Below, one piece after another: positions 18,364 to 27,898 of a stretch of 64,000 nucleotides of DNA (position 1 is the stretch's first letter; each line of letters begins with the position of its first letter). A program made the translations under genes and the position numbers. The stretch is taken from the NCBI RefSeq assembly GCF_900406815.1, contig NZ_OVCN01000010.1, forward strand, positions 1 to 64,000, in the 5' to 3' direction. The DNA is from Acinetobacter haemolyticus (lineage in GTDB: Bacteria > Pseudomonadota > Gammaproteobacteria > Pseudomonadales > Moraxellaceae). Below the pieces are notes generated by a model, which searched no databases, was not told the DNA's origin, and saw nothing but the letters and a program-made list of their open reading frames with translations.

Positions 18364-19536
18364 TTAAGGTGCTTTATAAAGCAAACGATTTGGACTACCC
18401 GCTGAATCCTTTACGATATTTGTCGTTGCTTGTTTCAGCAAATTGGTTGTAATCGTCTGAGGTGTTGCGGTTGGGGTGCTTTGTAACATTTCGGCAACAA
18501 CACCTGCTACATGAGGTGTTGCCATAGATGTCCCATTTGAAAGTCTAGCTGCAGTATTGCTGTCGTACCACGCCGATGTAATTTGTGTTCCTGGCGCAAA
18601 AATGTCAACACAACTGCCGTAGTTAGAAAAGCTTGCTCGTGTATCAGTATTGTCGATTGCTGCAACGGTAATCGCTTTGCTTGCTCTAGCTGGCGAGGAA
18701 TTACATGCATCCGTATTGGAATTGCCCGCAGCGACGACAGGAGTATAACCTTGATCATAAAGCGTGACGATTGCATTATCTAAAGAGTTGCTTACGCCAC
18801 CACTTAATGACATATTGACCACTGCTGGTTTTTTACCATTCTGAACGATCCAATCTAAGCCAGCCAAAACGCCACTGGATGTACCTGAACCATTACAGTC
18901 TAGAACACGAATTGGAATTAACGTTACATCTTTCGCAATGCCATACGTTGTTCCACCTACGGTTCCCGCAACATGTGTGCCATGACCATTGCAGTCTGCT
19001 GTCCCTTTACCATCATTGATCGCTGTATATCCTGATTTGACTCGGCCTGAGAATTGTTGATGAGAGGCTAATACGCCTGTATCTACAATATAGGCTGTAA
19101 CACCTGCTCCTGTTTGTGTATAGCTATAATTTGTATCAAGTGGAAGACTCTTTTGGTCAGTACGATCTAGTCCCCATACTGCATTACTTTGAGTGCTACT
19201 ATGAATACTCATTACAGTGTCTTGTTCAACAGAGAGGACATTCGGATTCTTTTTCATTGCCTCTACAAAAGCCTGACCCGCATTGCTGGGTAGCGAAATT
19301 GCAAATCCTTTCAGTACAGATTCATAGGTATGTAAAACTTTTCCGCCATGAGGTTTGGCCAATGTCGCTGCTAAATCTTTAGAAGATGTCTGTGTTTTAT
19401 TAAAGGTTACAATGTATTGATCTTTGATTGGGCCATGTTTTGTTGAAGGGGTAGGTGGGGCTGCATTAGCAAAACTAATGCCAGTCGTAAAAATTAAGGC
19501 AAATAAAGGCTGCTGAATATTCACTCGAATCTCCAT
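18364..19536 (-). CDS. secreted subtilisin-like serine protease (peptidase S8)
   Basis: A 390-residue exported protease. Signal peptide about 1-25 (ANA), then an inhibitor I9 propeptide (about 38-112, beginning KDQYIVTFNK), then the S8 catalytic domain. The triad is D152 (YIVDTGV), H185 (CNGHGTHVAGT) and S337 (NGTSMATPHVAG), with oxyanion Asn272 (AAGNSN). Cysteines C182, C214, C278 and C309 suggest disulfides as in the proteinase K branch. There is no C-terminal prepeptidase or autotransporter domain, so type II secretion is the likely export route after Sec. A signature-complete, apparently functional gene. Confidence 0.9.
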   Translation of the reverse strand: MEIRVNIQQPLFALIFTTGISFANAAPPTPSTKHGPIKDQYIVTFNKTQTSSKDLAATLAKPHGGKVLHTYESVLKGFAISLPSNAGQAFVEAMKKNPNVLSVEQDTVMSIHSSTQSNAVWGLDRTDQKSLPLDTNYSYTQTGAGVTAYIVDTGVLASHQQFSGRVKSGYTAINDGKGTADCNGHGTHVAGTVGGTTYGIAKDVTLIPIRVLDCNGSGTSSGVLAGLDWIVQNGKKPAVVNMSLSGGVSNSLDNAIVTLYDQGYTPVVAAGNSNTDACNSSPARASKAITVAAIDNTDTRASFSNYGSCVDIFAPGTQITSAWYDSNTAARLSNGTSMATPHVAGVVAEMLQSTPTATPQTITTNLLKQATTNIVKDSAGSPNRLLYKAP

Positions 19537-19650
19537 TTTTGTTGTATATCTATATTCTTATACTGGTTTGTCTTTTTTGTTCGTGCTGCTAATTAAGTTA
19601 TGAGGTTTTTAGGCTTTACCTCCTGTTTGTAGTGATGAGTTTATGTGGAT

Positions 19651-20445
19651 TTAGCGGCGATTAATCGGGTGTTGAATGGTTAAATCACCGCGCCATAATT
19701 TAATAAAATCTTGTTCATCGATATCGTAAAGTTCCATCAATGCAATAATCACGCTGACAAAAATCATTGCACCTTCTGAATTGCTTTGAAAATTAAATAT
19801 TTTCCCATTTAGCTTGCCTAAGATATCTTTAATTTCATGTTCTCGACCCCGTCCATAGCGGTCGCGTGGATAAAGTTCTTCATTGAGTACAATCAAAGCG
19901 ATCGCTTTTTCATTGGTCGATAAATTTGTTTTTGCCAAAGCTTCTTCGAAAGATTCATAGCCATGATCGAAATAGAAAATAACGTCATCTTTGATAAAAG
20001 CGTGAACGATTTCTGCCGTTAAATCGGGGAATTTAGATACGGCATCTTCCTCTATAAAGGGACGAAATGATTCAGGGAAAATAACATTTGAATGTATGCC
20101 TTTAAATAGAGGCGCTATTTCAGAGACTTTATATCCAGCAATACCACAACCTAATGCCGTTAAGAAATACTTCATTTTGGGATGATTCTTTGCGTAAACC
20201 TTAAAGTCATCAACATAATGAGCGATTTGTGACAGGGGCATTTGTTGCATATGTTCATTCAGTGTCGGAATTGCAAAGCTTTGTCCAGCCCATCCACGGC
20301 CGACACCTTTTACTGCCGCGAAGTGCTGGGCAGCAACGCGTGCAGCGCCACTGTCATGTCTTCCTGCTAAGTCACTACCAAAAACAAATACTGTATCTTC
20401 TGGAAGTTCAGTGACAATCGTTTCATCATGATATTGGTAAGACAT
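19651..20445 (-). CDS. macrodomain-like protein, A1S_2505 family
   Basis: A 264-residue cytosolic protein. Residues about 15-155 resemble the phage non-structural / macrodomain-like A1S_2505 family: VFVFGSDLAGRHDSGAARVA, a GQSFAIPT strand and a LTALGCGIAGYKVSEIAPLF segment that looks like the ADP-ribose-binding loop. The remaining 100 or so residues (SKFPDL to the PINRR end) are rich in acidic residues and match nothing I know. No phage genes surround it. If it is a true macrodomain it could bind or remove ADP-ribose, but ligand and role are inference. Confidence 0.7.
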   Translation of the reverse strand: MSYQYHDETIVTELPEDTVFVFGSDLAGRHDSGAARVAAQHFAAVKGVGRGWAGQSFAIPTLNEHMQQMPLSQIAHYVDDFKVYAKNHPKMKYFLTALGCGIAGYKVSEIAPLFKGIHSNVIFPESFRPFIEEDAVSKFPDLTAEIVHAFIKDDVIFYFDHGYESFEEALAKTNLSTNEKAIALIVLNEELYPRDRYGRGREHEIKDILGKLNGKIFNFQSNSEGAMIFVSVIIALMELYDIDEQDFIKLWRGDLTIQHPINRR

Positions 20446-20835
20446 ATTTTTATCATAAGTAATTAAGTATTAGCTCATGTTGCAGGCGTTTGTGGTATGG
20501 GTCAAGTGATTTTAAGAAGTCAATGCAATATGACTTCCCCAATTTTGATTTGCTGCATAAATTAGGTGCCTAACTATAATATTAACCAGATTAAAACGGC
20601 TGACATTACGAGAAAGTGTTCCACTATTGGGCTGATATTTTTTGATGCTAGGGGCTATATAATTGATGGTCGAAGCACTGACACTAAATTGGCCACTAAC
20701 CGTAGCATTCTGAATCTGAGAACGTGATGAATATGTGATTGCTTGAAAATTGTAGTAGTTTTTCGTCTTACTCGGATTTAGGGTTGTATCTGAAAGATTA
20801 ATCTCAATATCATAGAACAATAAGAGCGTAGCAAG
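20446..20835. other. uvrB upstream region with antisense coding-like remnant
   Basis: A 390-base gap between the macrodomain gene and uvrB. On the minus strand it is open from 20868 to 20512 (118 codons), reading through Ser/Asn/Thr-rich sequence (SSRSQIQNATVSG, STINYIAPSIKKY) with natural-looking codons but no good start. Its only ATG lies inside uvrB, and a TTG at 20820 has no Shine-Dalgarno sequence. It may be the end of a decayed gene. The uvrB promoter must lie here; I see no clear -35/-10 pair. Confidence 0.35.
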
Positions 20836-22878
20836 ATGAAGAATATGCAAGAGCAAGAGTCTGGCCAACCATTTGAATTAGTCACCAATTACCAGCCAGC
20901 AGGTGATCAACCTCAAGCAATTGAAAAATTGGTGAGTGGTATTGAGCAAGGTTTTCGCAATCAATTGCTCCTAGGTGTGACAGGATCAGGTAAGACTTAC
21001 ACCATGGCGAATGTGATTGCACAAACGCAACGTCCGACTATTGTGATGGCACATAATAAAACACTTGCTGCCCAGCTTTATGGTGAATTCAAAGCATTCT
21101 TTCCAAATAATGCAGTGGAATATTTCGTCAGTTATTATGATTATTATCAACCTGAAGCATATGTTCCTTCCTCAGATACCTTTATTGAGAAAGATTCAGC
21201 AATCAATGATCACATTGATCAAATGCGACTCTCAGCGACACGTGCACTATTAGAACGTCGTGATGCGATCATTGTCGCATCTGTCTCAGCGATTTATGGT
21301 TTGGGTGATCCAAATGCTTATATGCAAATGCTTTTGCATATTGTACAAGGGGATCGGGTTAGCCGTGATGACATTATTCGTCGTTTAGTAGAAATGCAAT
21401 ATACCCGTAACGAGCTAGAGTTCTTACGTGGTACATATCGAATCCGTGGCGAGATTATTGATATCTTTCCAGCTGAATCGGATCAGGATGCTATCCGGGT
21501 TGAATTGTTTGATGATGAAGTCGATTCGATTCGTTGGTTCGACCCTTTAACTGGAAAGCTCGTTCGTAAAGTTCCGCGTGTAACGATTTATCCTAAAAGT
21601 CACTATGTTACGCCCAAGGATCATTTGACGCGTGCTATTGATACCATTCGGGATGAGTTAAAGGATCAGCTTAAATTTTTCAAAGAACATGACAAGTTAC
21701 TAGAAGCGCAACGAATAGAGCAGCGTACACGTTATGATTTGGAAATGATGCAACAGTTGGGTTATACCAATGGCATTGAAAACTATTCCCGTCATCTCTC
21801 AGGTCGTACAGCAGGTGAAGCGCCACCTACTTTATTTGACTATGTACCAGAAGATGCTTTGTTGATTATTGATGAATCGCATGTGACGGTTCCACAAATC
21901 GGTGCAATGTATAAAGGTGACCGTTCACGCAAAGAAAATTTGGTGAATTACGGTTTCCGTTTGCCGAGTGCTTTAGATAATCGTCCGATGAAGTTTGAAG
22001 AGTGGGAGCGTATTGTTCCGACAACCGTATTCGTCAGTGCAACGCCAGCCTTATATGAATTGGAAAAATCTGAGCAGGTGGTGGAGCAGGTGGTGCGTCC
22101 AACAGGATTGATTGATCCTGAAATTGAAGTGCGTCCAGTATTGACCCAAGTAGATGATGTATTGTCTGAGATTAACATCCGCAGACAGTTGAACGAGCGG
22201 GTTCTGGTTACAACCTTAACCAAGCGCATGGCTGAAGATTTAACTTCATATTTGAAAGAGTATGGCGTAAAGGTTGCCTATCTACATTCTGATATTGATA
22301 CGGTTGAACGCGTTAAAATCATTCACGAACTTCGGACAGGTGTGCACGATGTCCTCGTAGGGATTAATTTATTGCGTGAAGGTTTGGACATGCCTGAGGT
22401 TTCTTTGGTTGCTATTCTCGATGCCGATAAAGAAGGCTTCTTGCGTTCAGAACGGTCACTGATCCAGACCATTGGTCGTGCAGCGCGTAATGTAAAAGGT
22501 AAAGCAATTTTATACGCAGATCGTATTACTGATTCTATGCGTAAAGCGATTGATGAAACCGAGCGCCGCCGTAATAAGCAGATTGAGTTTAATGAATTGC
22601 ATGGCATTACGCCGCGCAGTGCAGTGCGTCAAACCATCAAGGAAATTGATACGGGTGAGGTTCTCACCGATGATGAAATTGATGAAAAAATACTAGAACA
22701 AGCTCACTCCATTAGTGCGGATGAACAACATTTACTCTCTGATCCAAAGCTGTTTGCAAAACATATCAGTAAATTGGAAAAGGAAATGCTGAAAGCATCA
22801 AAAGAGTTGCAGTTTGAACAAGCTGCTAGACTACGTGATGAAATAGTTCGTTTAAAAGCACATATGTTGCAATCTTAA
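20836..22878 (+). CDS. uvrB: excinuclease ABC subunit B
   Basis: Damage-verifying helicase-like subunit of nucleotide excision repair. Walker [11 protein letters not shown] is at residues 47-56. The beta-hairpin region [12 protein letters not shown], the DESHVT Walker B, helicase motifs ([44 protein letters not shown] taken as motif [10 protein letters not shown] as motif VI) and a C-terminal UVR motif that contacts UvrC ([28 protein letters not shown] region) are all in order. 680 residues, as expected. ATG at 20836 or 20845 are both possible starts. Confidence 0.97.
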   Translation: MKNMQEQESGQPFELVTNYQPAGDQPQAIEKLVSGIEQGFRNQLLLGVTGSGKTYTMANVIAQTQRPTIVMAHNKTLAAQLYGEFKAFFPNNAVEYFVSYYDYYQPEAYVPSSDTFIEKDSAINDHIDQMRLSATRALLERRDAIIVASVSAIYGLGDPNAYMQMLLHIVQGDRVSRDDIIRRLVEMQYTRNELEFLRGTYRIRGEIIDIFPAESDQDAIRVELFDDEVDSIRWFDPLTGKLVRKVPRVTIYPKSHYVTPKDHLTRAIDTIRDELKDQLKFFKEHDKLLEAQRIEQRTRYDLEMMQQLGYTNGIENYSRHLSGRTAGEAPPTLFDYVPEDALLIIDESHVTVPQIGAMYKGDRSRKENLVNYGFRLPSALDNRPMKFEEWERIVPTTVFVSATPALYELEKSEQVVEQVVRPTGLIDPEIEVRPVLTQVDDVLSEINIRRQLNERVLVTTLTKRMAEDLTSYLKEYGVKVAYLHSDIDTVERVKIIHELRTGVHDVLVGINLLREGLDMPEVSLVAILDADKEGFLRSERSLIQTIGRAARNVKGKAILYADRITDSMRKAIDETERRRNKQIEFNELHGITPRSAVRQTIKEIDTGEVLTDDEIDEKILEQAHSISADEQHLLSDPKLFAKHISKLEKEMLKASKELQFEQAARLRDEIVRLKAHMLQS

Positions 22879-23000
22879 CAAATGAAGGGAATTCCTCAAA
22901 AAGTGATACATATCGCAACAGTTTTTGTTTATAAAATAGACTAGTTTTATTAGTTAACTATATGACTACTTTATAACAAATTATGTTTTGAGGATTTCTC

Positions 23001-23585
23001 ATGCCATTTATTAAAAATATCCCAAAAGCAAGTTGGCGCCTAGCAAAAATTGCAGTGGGTGGTGCGGTTTTGACTGGATTGGCGGTAGGCACACTTGCCT
23101 ATGCACAAACGAAACCCTTAGCGACAGTTGAAAAAGTTGAATTAGATAGATATCTCGGGGTTTGGTATGAAGTCGCTCGAAAACCTATATATTTTGAGCG
23201 AAAGTGTGCCTATAACATTACCGCAACCTATACGATCAATGAGAACGGTAATATTGTTGTCGATAATAAATGTTTTGATAGTAATGGAAATTTACAGCAA
23301 AGTTTAGGGGAAGCTTTTGTTGCTAATGCACCATTTAATAGTAAATTAAAAGTAAGTTTTTTACCCGAAGGTGTGCGATGGATACCAATCGGTCGTGGTG
23401 ACTATTGGGTTTTAAAGTTGAATGAAGATTATCAAACAGTATTGGTCGGTGAACCCCGTCGAAAATATTTATGGGTGTTATCACGAACTCCAAATCCGAG
23501 TAAAGAAGTTATCCTTGAATATTTAAATTATGCCAAGTCGGTTGGTTATGATATTGGCGATATTATTTATCCTGAGCATCGTTAA
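23001..23585 (+). CDS. lipocalin family protein (Blc-like)
   Basis: A 194-residue envelope lipocalin. The GXW motif is at the YLGVWYEVARKP segment (residues about 52-63), followed by the beta-barrel with KCAYNITATYT, DYWVLKLNEDY and a YLWVLSRTP strand, matching bacterial Blc proteins that bind lysophospholipids or fatty acids. Unlike E. coli Blc there is no lipobox cysteine: the amino end is a hydrophobic stretch (about 17-36) ending LAYAQT, so it is either cleaved and soluble in the periplasm or membrane-anchored. It stands alone with its own terminator. Confidence 0.85.
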   Translation: MPFIKNIPKASWRLAKIAVGGAVLTGLAVGTLAYAQTKPLATVEKVELDRYLGVWYEVARKPIYFERKCAYNITATYTINENGNIVVDNKCFDSNGNLQQSLGEAFVANAPFNSKLKVSFLPEGVRWIPIGRGDYWVLKLNEDYQTVLVGEPRRKYLWVLSRTPNPSKEVILEYLNYAKSVGYDIGDIIYPEHR

Positions 23586-23601
23586 ATAAGTTAAATTTAT
23601 T

Positions 23602-23630
23602 TAAACCATGCTTGCATGGTTTTTTTATTT
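23602..23630 (+). terminator. intrinsic terminator after the lipocalin gene
   Basis: AAACCATG and CATGGTTT pair around CTTG and are followed by a T run. Confidence 0.85.
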
Positions 23631-23686
23631 TCATATAGTGGACAAATCAAGTTCTTTATAAAATTTTCCCACTTTAGAGGTTTACG

Positions 23687-24628
23687 ATGTTTAAAGGAAT
23701 TGCTTATTCAGTTTTGGCATCTGTAACTTTTGGGGTTCTGTACTACTATACTCAATTACTTGGCGCCTTTGATAGCGAACAGACCTTTGGCTGGCGTGTT
23801 ATTGCGACCTTGCCATTTTTAACCTTGTTTATGTGGTTCAGTGGGGATTTCTTTCATATCAAAGCCATTTTTAAAAGAGTGATTGCCACACCCAGTTTAT
23901 TATTGTTGTTGATCATTACCTCCATACTTACTTCATTGCAATTATGGTTGTTTTTATGGGGACCGATGCATGGACGTGGACTACAAGTTTCCTTGGGTTA
24001 CTTCCTTTTGCCTCTGGTCTTGGTGTTGGCTGGTAGCGTGCTATACGGAGAAAAGCTTTCAAAGTTTCAAGCATTAGCTGTTTTTCTCGCCGTATTGGGA
24101 GTGGGGCATGAAATATGGCGTTTGGGAAGTATTGCTTGGGAAACGGCATTAGTTGCGATCGGTTATACCGCATATTTCGTGATTCGAAAGCAAATTAAGA
24201 CAGATAACTTGGGTGGATTTTGGTGGGATATGTTAATTATTCTGCCCGTTGCGATTTTCTTCACTCAAACTGGGGATACGCCATATTTCAAGTTTCTAGA
24301 TCAGCCAAGTTTAGTTCTTGTGGTAATGGGACTTGGTTTGCTGAGTGCGATTGGTTTGGGGAGTTATCTTCTTGCAAGTCGCTATTTACCGTTGATTATT
24401 TTTGGTCTGTTGGGATATTTGGAACCAGTTTTGTTGGCACTGGTTTCATTTGCACTGGGAGAAAAAATTGGTTCAGAAGAATGGCTGACTTATATTCTCA
24501 TCTGGTTGGCCGTCTTAGTGCTTGTAGTTGAAGGGGCTGTTCATCTCGTACAACAGAAACGACGAAAACAGCAGCTTGAATTAAATCTCAAATATTATCC
24601 AAAGCGGCTTAACAATGAGGAAGACTGA
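23687..24628 (+). CDS. rarD: EamA/RarD-type inner-membrane transporter
   Basis: A 313-residue polytopic protein with about ten membrane segments in two halves, as in the drug/metabolite transporter superfamily. The amino-terminal GIAYSVLASVTFGVLYYY and EQTFGWRVIATLPF segments and the internal SLGYFLLPLVLVLAGSVLYGEKLSKFQALAVFLA stretch are typical of RarD proteins. The C-terminal tail is basic (QQKRRKQQ). RarD was named for chloramphenicol sensitivity in Pseudomonas, but its substrate is not established. Monocistronic by context. Confidence 0.75.
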   Translation: MFKGIAYSVLASVTFGVLYYYTQLLGAFDSEQTFGWRVIATLPFLTLFMWFSGDFFHIKAIFKRVIATPSLLLLLIITSILTSLQLWLFLWGPMHGRGLQVSLGYFLLPLVLVLAGSVLYGEKLSKFQALAVFLAVLGVGHEIWRLGSIAWETALVAIGYTAYFVIRKQIKTDNLGGFWWDMLIILPVAIFFTQTGDTPYFKFLDQPSLVLVVMGLGLLSAIGLGSYLLASRYLPLIIFGLLGYLEPVLLALVSFALGEKIGSEEWLTYILIWLAVLVLVVEGAVHLVQQKRRKQQLELNLKYYPKRLNNEED

Positions 24629-24880
24629 TTCAATACTCCAGATCATATCGCCAAAATGATCATCATGCTTTTTTATAGCGGTTGCTATTGCGATGATAGG
24701 AAAAGATTATTAACCAAAATCACAAAAATAATTATAGGTATTTTATGAATTTATAGTCAATTGGCACAAAATCTTAGCTCGTTTAGCAGCTTTTGATTCA
24801 ATCTTGATGATAATTCTATTACAATTATGGCGTTTTAAAATTTCACGCCCAGTATAGATATTAAATTAGAGGACGTAACT

Positions 24881-26338
24881 GTGAGCAAAGACACTATCGT
24901 TGCCCTACATGCAGAACACCAAGGTCGTTGGAAAAACCGTGAAGAAATCGCGGAACGTATGATTGCCTTGATTGGTCAATTGTACCGTGAGAAAAATATT
25001 GTTGTTTCTGTTTACGGACGTTCTTTAATTAACCGTTCAGTAATCCAAATCTTAAAATCACATCGCCGTACTCGTATGCTTGATGTTGAGCTTTCAGTTG
25101 TAAATACCTTCCCAATCTTGGAAGCGTTAATGAAAGTGGAAAACATTGGTTCTGCTGAAGTTGATATCGGTAAACTCGCGGTTGAATATAAAAATGAAGG
25201 CGGTGATGTAGACGCTTTTGTTGCTAACGCTGTTGCTTCGATCCAAGGTAAGGCAACTGCGGTTGAACCTAAAGATGTTGTTCTTTACGGTTTTGGTCGT
25301 ATTGGTCGTATTCTAGCGCGTTTAATTATCAGTCAATCTGGTTTAGGTCGTGGTTTAAGCCTTAAAGCGATTGTTGTACGTAAATCATCTGACGGTGATT
25401 TGGCAAAACGTGCTTCTTTATTACGTCGTGATTCTATTCACGGTACGTTCGATGGCACTATTTCTGTTGATGAAGAAAACGAAGCAATTATTGCAAATGG
25501 TCAATTCATCAAAGTAATTTATGCATCAAGCCCAAGCGAAGTTGATTACACTGCTTACGGTATTGAAAATGCTCTTTTGATCGACAATACAGGTAAATGG
25601 CGTGATGCTGAAGGTTTAAGCCAACACTTGAAATGCGCTGGCGTTGCACGTGTAGTGTTAACAGCACCAAGTAAAGGCGAAATGAAAAACGTTGTATATG
25701 GTGTAAACAACACTGACATCTTAGATGAAGACAAAATCATCTCTGCTGCAAGCTGTACTACTAACGCAATTACACCTGTATTAAAAGTTTTAGACGACAA
25801 ATACAAAGTATTAAATGGTCACGTGGAAACTGTTCACTCGTTCACAAACGACCAAAACTTGATTGATAACTATCATAAAGCTGACCGTCGTGGCCGTGCA
25901 GCGACTTTAAACATGGTTATTACTGAAACAGGTGCAGCGAAAGCTGTTGCGAAAGCATTGCCTGCGCTTAAAGGTAAGTTGACAGGTAACTCTGTACGTG
26001 TTCCAACACCTAACGTTTCTCTTGCAATCTTGAACTTGAACTTAGAGAAAGAAGTTGATCGTGAAGAAGTGAACGAATACATTCGTCAAATCTCGATTAA
26101 CTCTAATTTGCAAGGTCAAATCGGTTATACCAACTCAACTGAAGTTGTATCAAGTGACTTCATTGGTTCGCGTACTGCGGGTGTGTTTGATGCGCAAGCA
26201 ACAATTACTTCAGGTACACGTTTAACTGCTTATGTTTGGTACGACAATGAAGTAGGTTATAGCTGCCAAGTGTTGCGTATCGCTGAACAAATGTGTGGTG
26301 TAAGCTATACAAAAGTTCCAGCTGAAACAAATGCATAA
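24881..26338 (+). CDS. gap: glyceraldehyde-3-phosphate dehydrogenase, long form
   Basis: Oxidises glyceraldehyde 3-phosphate to 1,3-bisphosphoglycerate (or the reverse in gluconeogenesis). The NAD(P)-binding motif GFGRIGR is at residues 137-143 and the catalytic cysteine is C292 in SAASCTTNAITP. The roughly 130-residue amino-terminal extension, which contains helical sequence and no known domain, makes it 485 residues against 330-340 for the usual enzyme. Such long forms occur in Acinetobacter, Pseudomonas and relatives. Acinetobacter lacks phosphofructokinase-based glycolysis, so a gluconeogenic role is likely. GTG start after GAGGA. Confidence 0.9.
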   Translation: MSKDTIVALHAEHQGRWKNREEIAERMIALIGQLYREKNIVVSVYGRSLINRSVIQILKSHRRTRMLDVELSVVNTFPILEALMKVENIGSAEVDIGKLAVEYKNEGGDVDAFVANAVASIQGKATAVEPKDVVLYGFGRIGRILARLIISQSGLGRGLSLKAIVVRKSSDGDLAKRASLLRRDSIHGTFDGTISVDEENEAIIANGQFIKVIYASSPSEVDYTAYGIENALLIDNTGKWRDAEGLSQHLKCAGVARVVLTAPSKGEMKNVVYGVNNTDILDEDKIISAASCTTNAITPVLKVLDDKYKVLNGHVETVHSFTNDQNLIDNYHKADRRGRAATLNMVITETGAAKAVAKALPALKGKLTGNSVRVPTPNVSLAILNLNLEKEVDREEVNEYIRQISINSNLQGQIGYTNSTEVVSSDFIGSRTAGVFDAQATITSGTRLTAYVWYDNEVGYSCQVLRIAEQMCGVSYTKVPAETNA

Positions 26339-26360
26339 TATTTGTTGGTAAAGCTATACA

Positions 26361-26392
26361 AAAAAGCCCAGTTACCGCTGGGCTTTTTTATT
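26361..26392 (+). terminator. intrinsic terminator after gap
   Basis: AAAAAGCCCAG and CTGGGCTTTTT pair perfectly around TTACCG, followed by TTA. Confidence 0.92.
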
Positions 26393-26456
26393 GACTGTAC
26401 AGAATCTATGCTGATTTAAACAAAAAAATCAAAGAGAATAATGAAAAAGGGAAAAC

Positions 26457-27218
26457 TTGGTTAGGAATACATCATTGTTGCAGTTTAAACGTTTGTTTGC
26501 AGTTTTTGCGTTGATTGTGGTTGCCAACTTGTGTGGCGTTTATATCGCAATGTGGGTGTTTAAGCATTTTAATATTTACATTCCATTGAAAGATCAAAAA
26601 GTTGCGATTGACTTACAAGAGCCGTTGCAGGTTCGAGTCAAAGTGAAGGATGCATTAGATGTCGAAGTAAATGGTCGCGTGGATGCACAGATTCCGATTA
26701 ACGAACAACTCAGCGTTCCTTTAACTCAAACATTAACTCCGCGGGTTTATTTTGATAGCCAAGTCCCGATCAGTACGCTTATTCCTGTTCAGGAAGTCAT
26801 AAAAGTTCATCAAGAACTCCCTATTGACACCAAAGTTCAAGTAAAAATCCTTGGTAAAGATGTCACTTTACCTTTAAAAGGTTCTATTCCTCTAAAGCTG
26901 GATGTGCCAATTAATATCAAAGTGCCACTACAGCAGAAAGTACATTTAAAGTTTGATGCACCTGTAAAAACAGTATTGAAAGAAAATCTTAATATCCCAT
27001 TGAAGACACAACTCAATGCCAATATTCCTGTACAAGGCAAGCTAAATGTTCCAATTACTTCAGACTTGAACGCGGCGGTGGATGTTAAAAATACTTTACC
27101 TGTCAAAATTGCAGAAGGTGAACTCAAGATTCCACTATCAAGTATGTATCTGGATCGCGTTGTTTCTACAACGGATGAAAAGACACCTCATAAAACAGAA
27201 ATAAAAGTAGGTGAATGA
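26457..27218 (+). CDS. membrane-anchored periplasmic beta-repeat protein, unknown function (copy 1)
   Basis: A 253-residue protein not recognised as a named family. One amino-terminal membrane segment (about 12-34) is followed by a domain made of many short alternating strands of the type x-V-P-L/I-x-x-x-V/L with a period near 12-14 residues (for example LNIPLKTQLNANIPV, KLNVPITSDLNAAVDV, TLPVKI). The pattern predicts an elongated beta structure in the periplasm. TTG at 26457 follows AAAGGG at a good distance; the upstream ATG frame stops at once. Its stop overlaps the start of the next, similar gene by four bases, so the two act as a pair. Confidence 0.6.
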   Translation: MVRNTSLLQFKRLFAVFALIVVANLCGVYIAMWVFKHFNIYIPLKDQKVAIDLQEPLQVRVKVKDALDVEVNGRVDAQIPINEQLSVPLTQTLTPRVYFDSQVPISTLIPVQEVIKVHQELPIDTKVQVKILGKDVTLPLKGSIPLKLDVPINIKVPLQQKVHLKFDAPVKTVLKENLNIPLKTQLNANIPVQGKLNVPITSDLNAAVDVKNTLPVKIAEGELKIPLSSMYLDRVVSTTDEKTPHKTEIKVGE

Positions 27219-27898
27219 TCCAGATGTTTAAATCATACAAAAGTGCATTTATTAGTTTTGTGATATTGACCACGCTGGTCGCAATCTTGTTTTGGTTTTA
27301 TTTGAATATCCAAGCATCGGTGATGGTGTCTGCACAGCAGGCTGATATACGATTGCCCGAATCCTTGGTGACTCAGATCCAAGTTGGAGAGCATTTACAA
27401 GTAAGATCAAAAGGTGAGTTAACTACGGATTTACTTATTGATCGTAGCTTAGAACTGCCGCTTCAAGGTAAATATTTAGCAGATTTAAGTTTTGAAGTTG
27501 AAACACCGATTACTGTGGATATCAATTATCAAACAATGCTCAAGGTGGATGAGGTGATGCCGATTGAAACCAATACCGATCTCATCTATCAAAATAAATT
27601 ACTTCCCAAATTTCCTCTCAGTTTAAATATACCCGTAAAGTTGGATATACCGTTTGAGCTTAAACGAACTTATACGGTTCCAGTTAAAATTGTGTTTGAT
27701 GGACCTGTACATTTTGCATTTAATGAATCTATTCATTTGCCTGTGAAGCACCAATTTCATCCACGTTTGAATATCAATGATGAGATGAATATGAGTTCTA
27801 TTTCATCGTTCAATGCGACCATGTTTAACTCCGTGCAAAACACAAAAGCAAATTTAGAAATGCAAATGGATTTGCCATTGAGAAATGTAAGACCTTAA
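27215..27898 (+). CDS. membrane-anchored periplasmic beta-repeat protein, unknown function (copy 2)
   Basis: A 227-residue relative of the preceding protein: one amino-terminal membrane segment (about 12-33), then repeated short strands such as LELPLQGKYLADLSFEV, PLSLNIPVKLDIPF, TVPVKIVFDGPVHFAF and SIHLPVKHQFHPRL. The ATGA overlap with copy 1 indicates translational coupling. The shared architecture suggests an ancient duplication followed by divergence, since I see only pattern similarity rather than high identity. A function in envelope maintenance or lipid traffic is possible but unproven. Confidence 0.6.
   Translation: MIQMFKSYKSAFISFVILTTLVAILFWFYLNIQASVMVSAQQADIRLPESLVTQIQVGEHLQVRSKGELTTDLLIDRSLELPLQGKYLADLSFEVETPITVDINYQTMLKVDEVMPIETNTDLIYQNKLLPKFPLSLNIPVKLDIPFELKRTYTVPVKIVFDGPVHFAFNESIHLPVKHQFHPRLNINDEMNMSSISSFNATMFNSVQNTKANLEMQMDLPLRNVRP

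Noticed and set aside
20446..20835. LexA/SOS box before uvrB
   Set aside because: No CTGT-N8-ACAG pattern was seen, and Acinetobacter is known to lack a typical LexA, so none was called.
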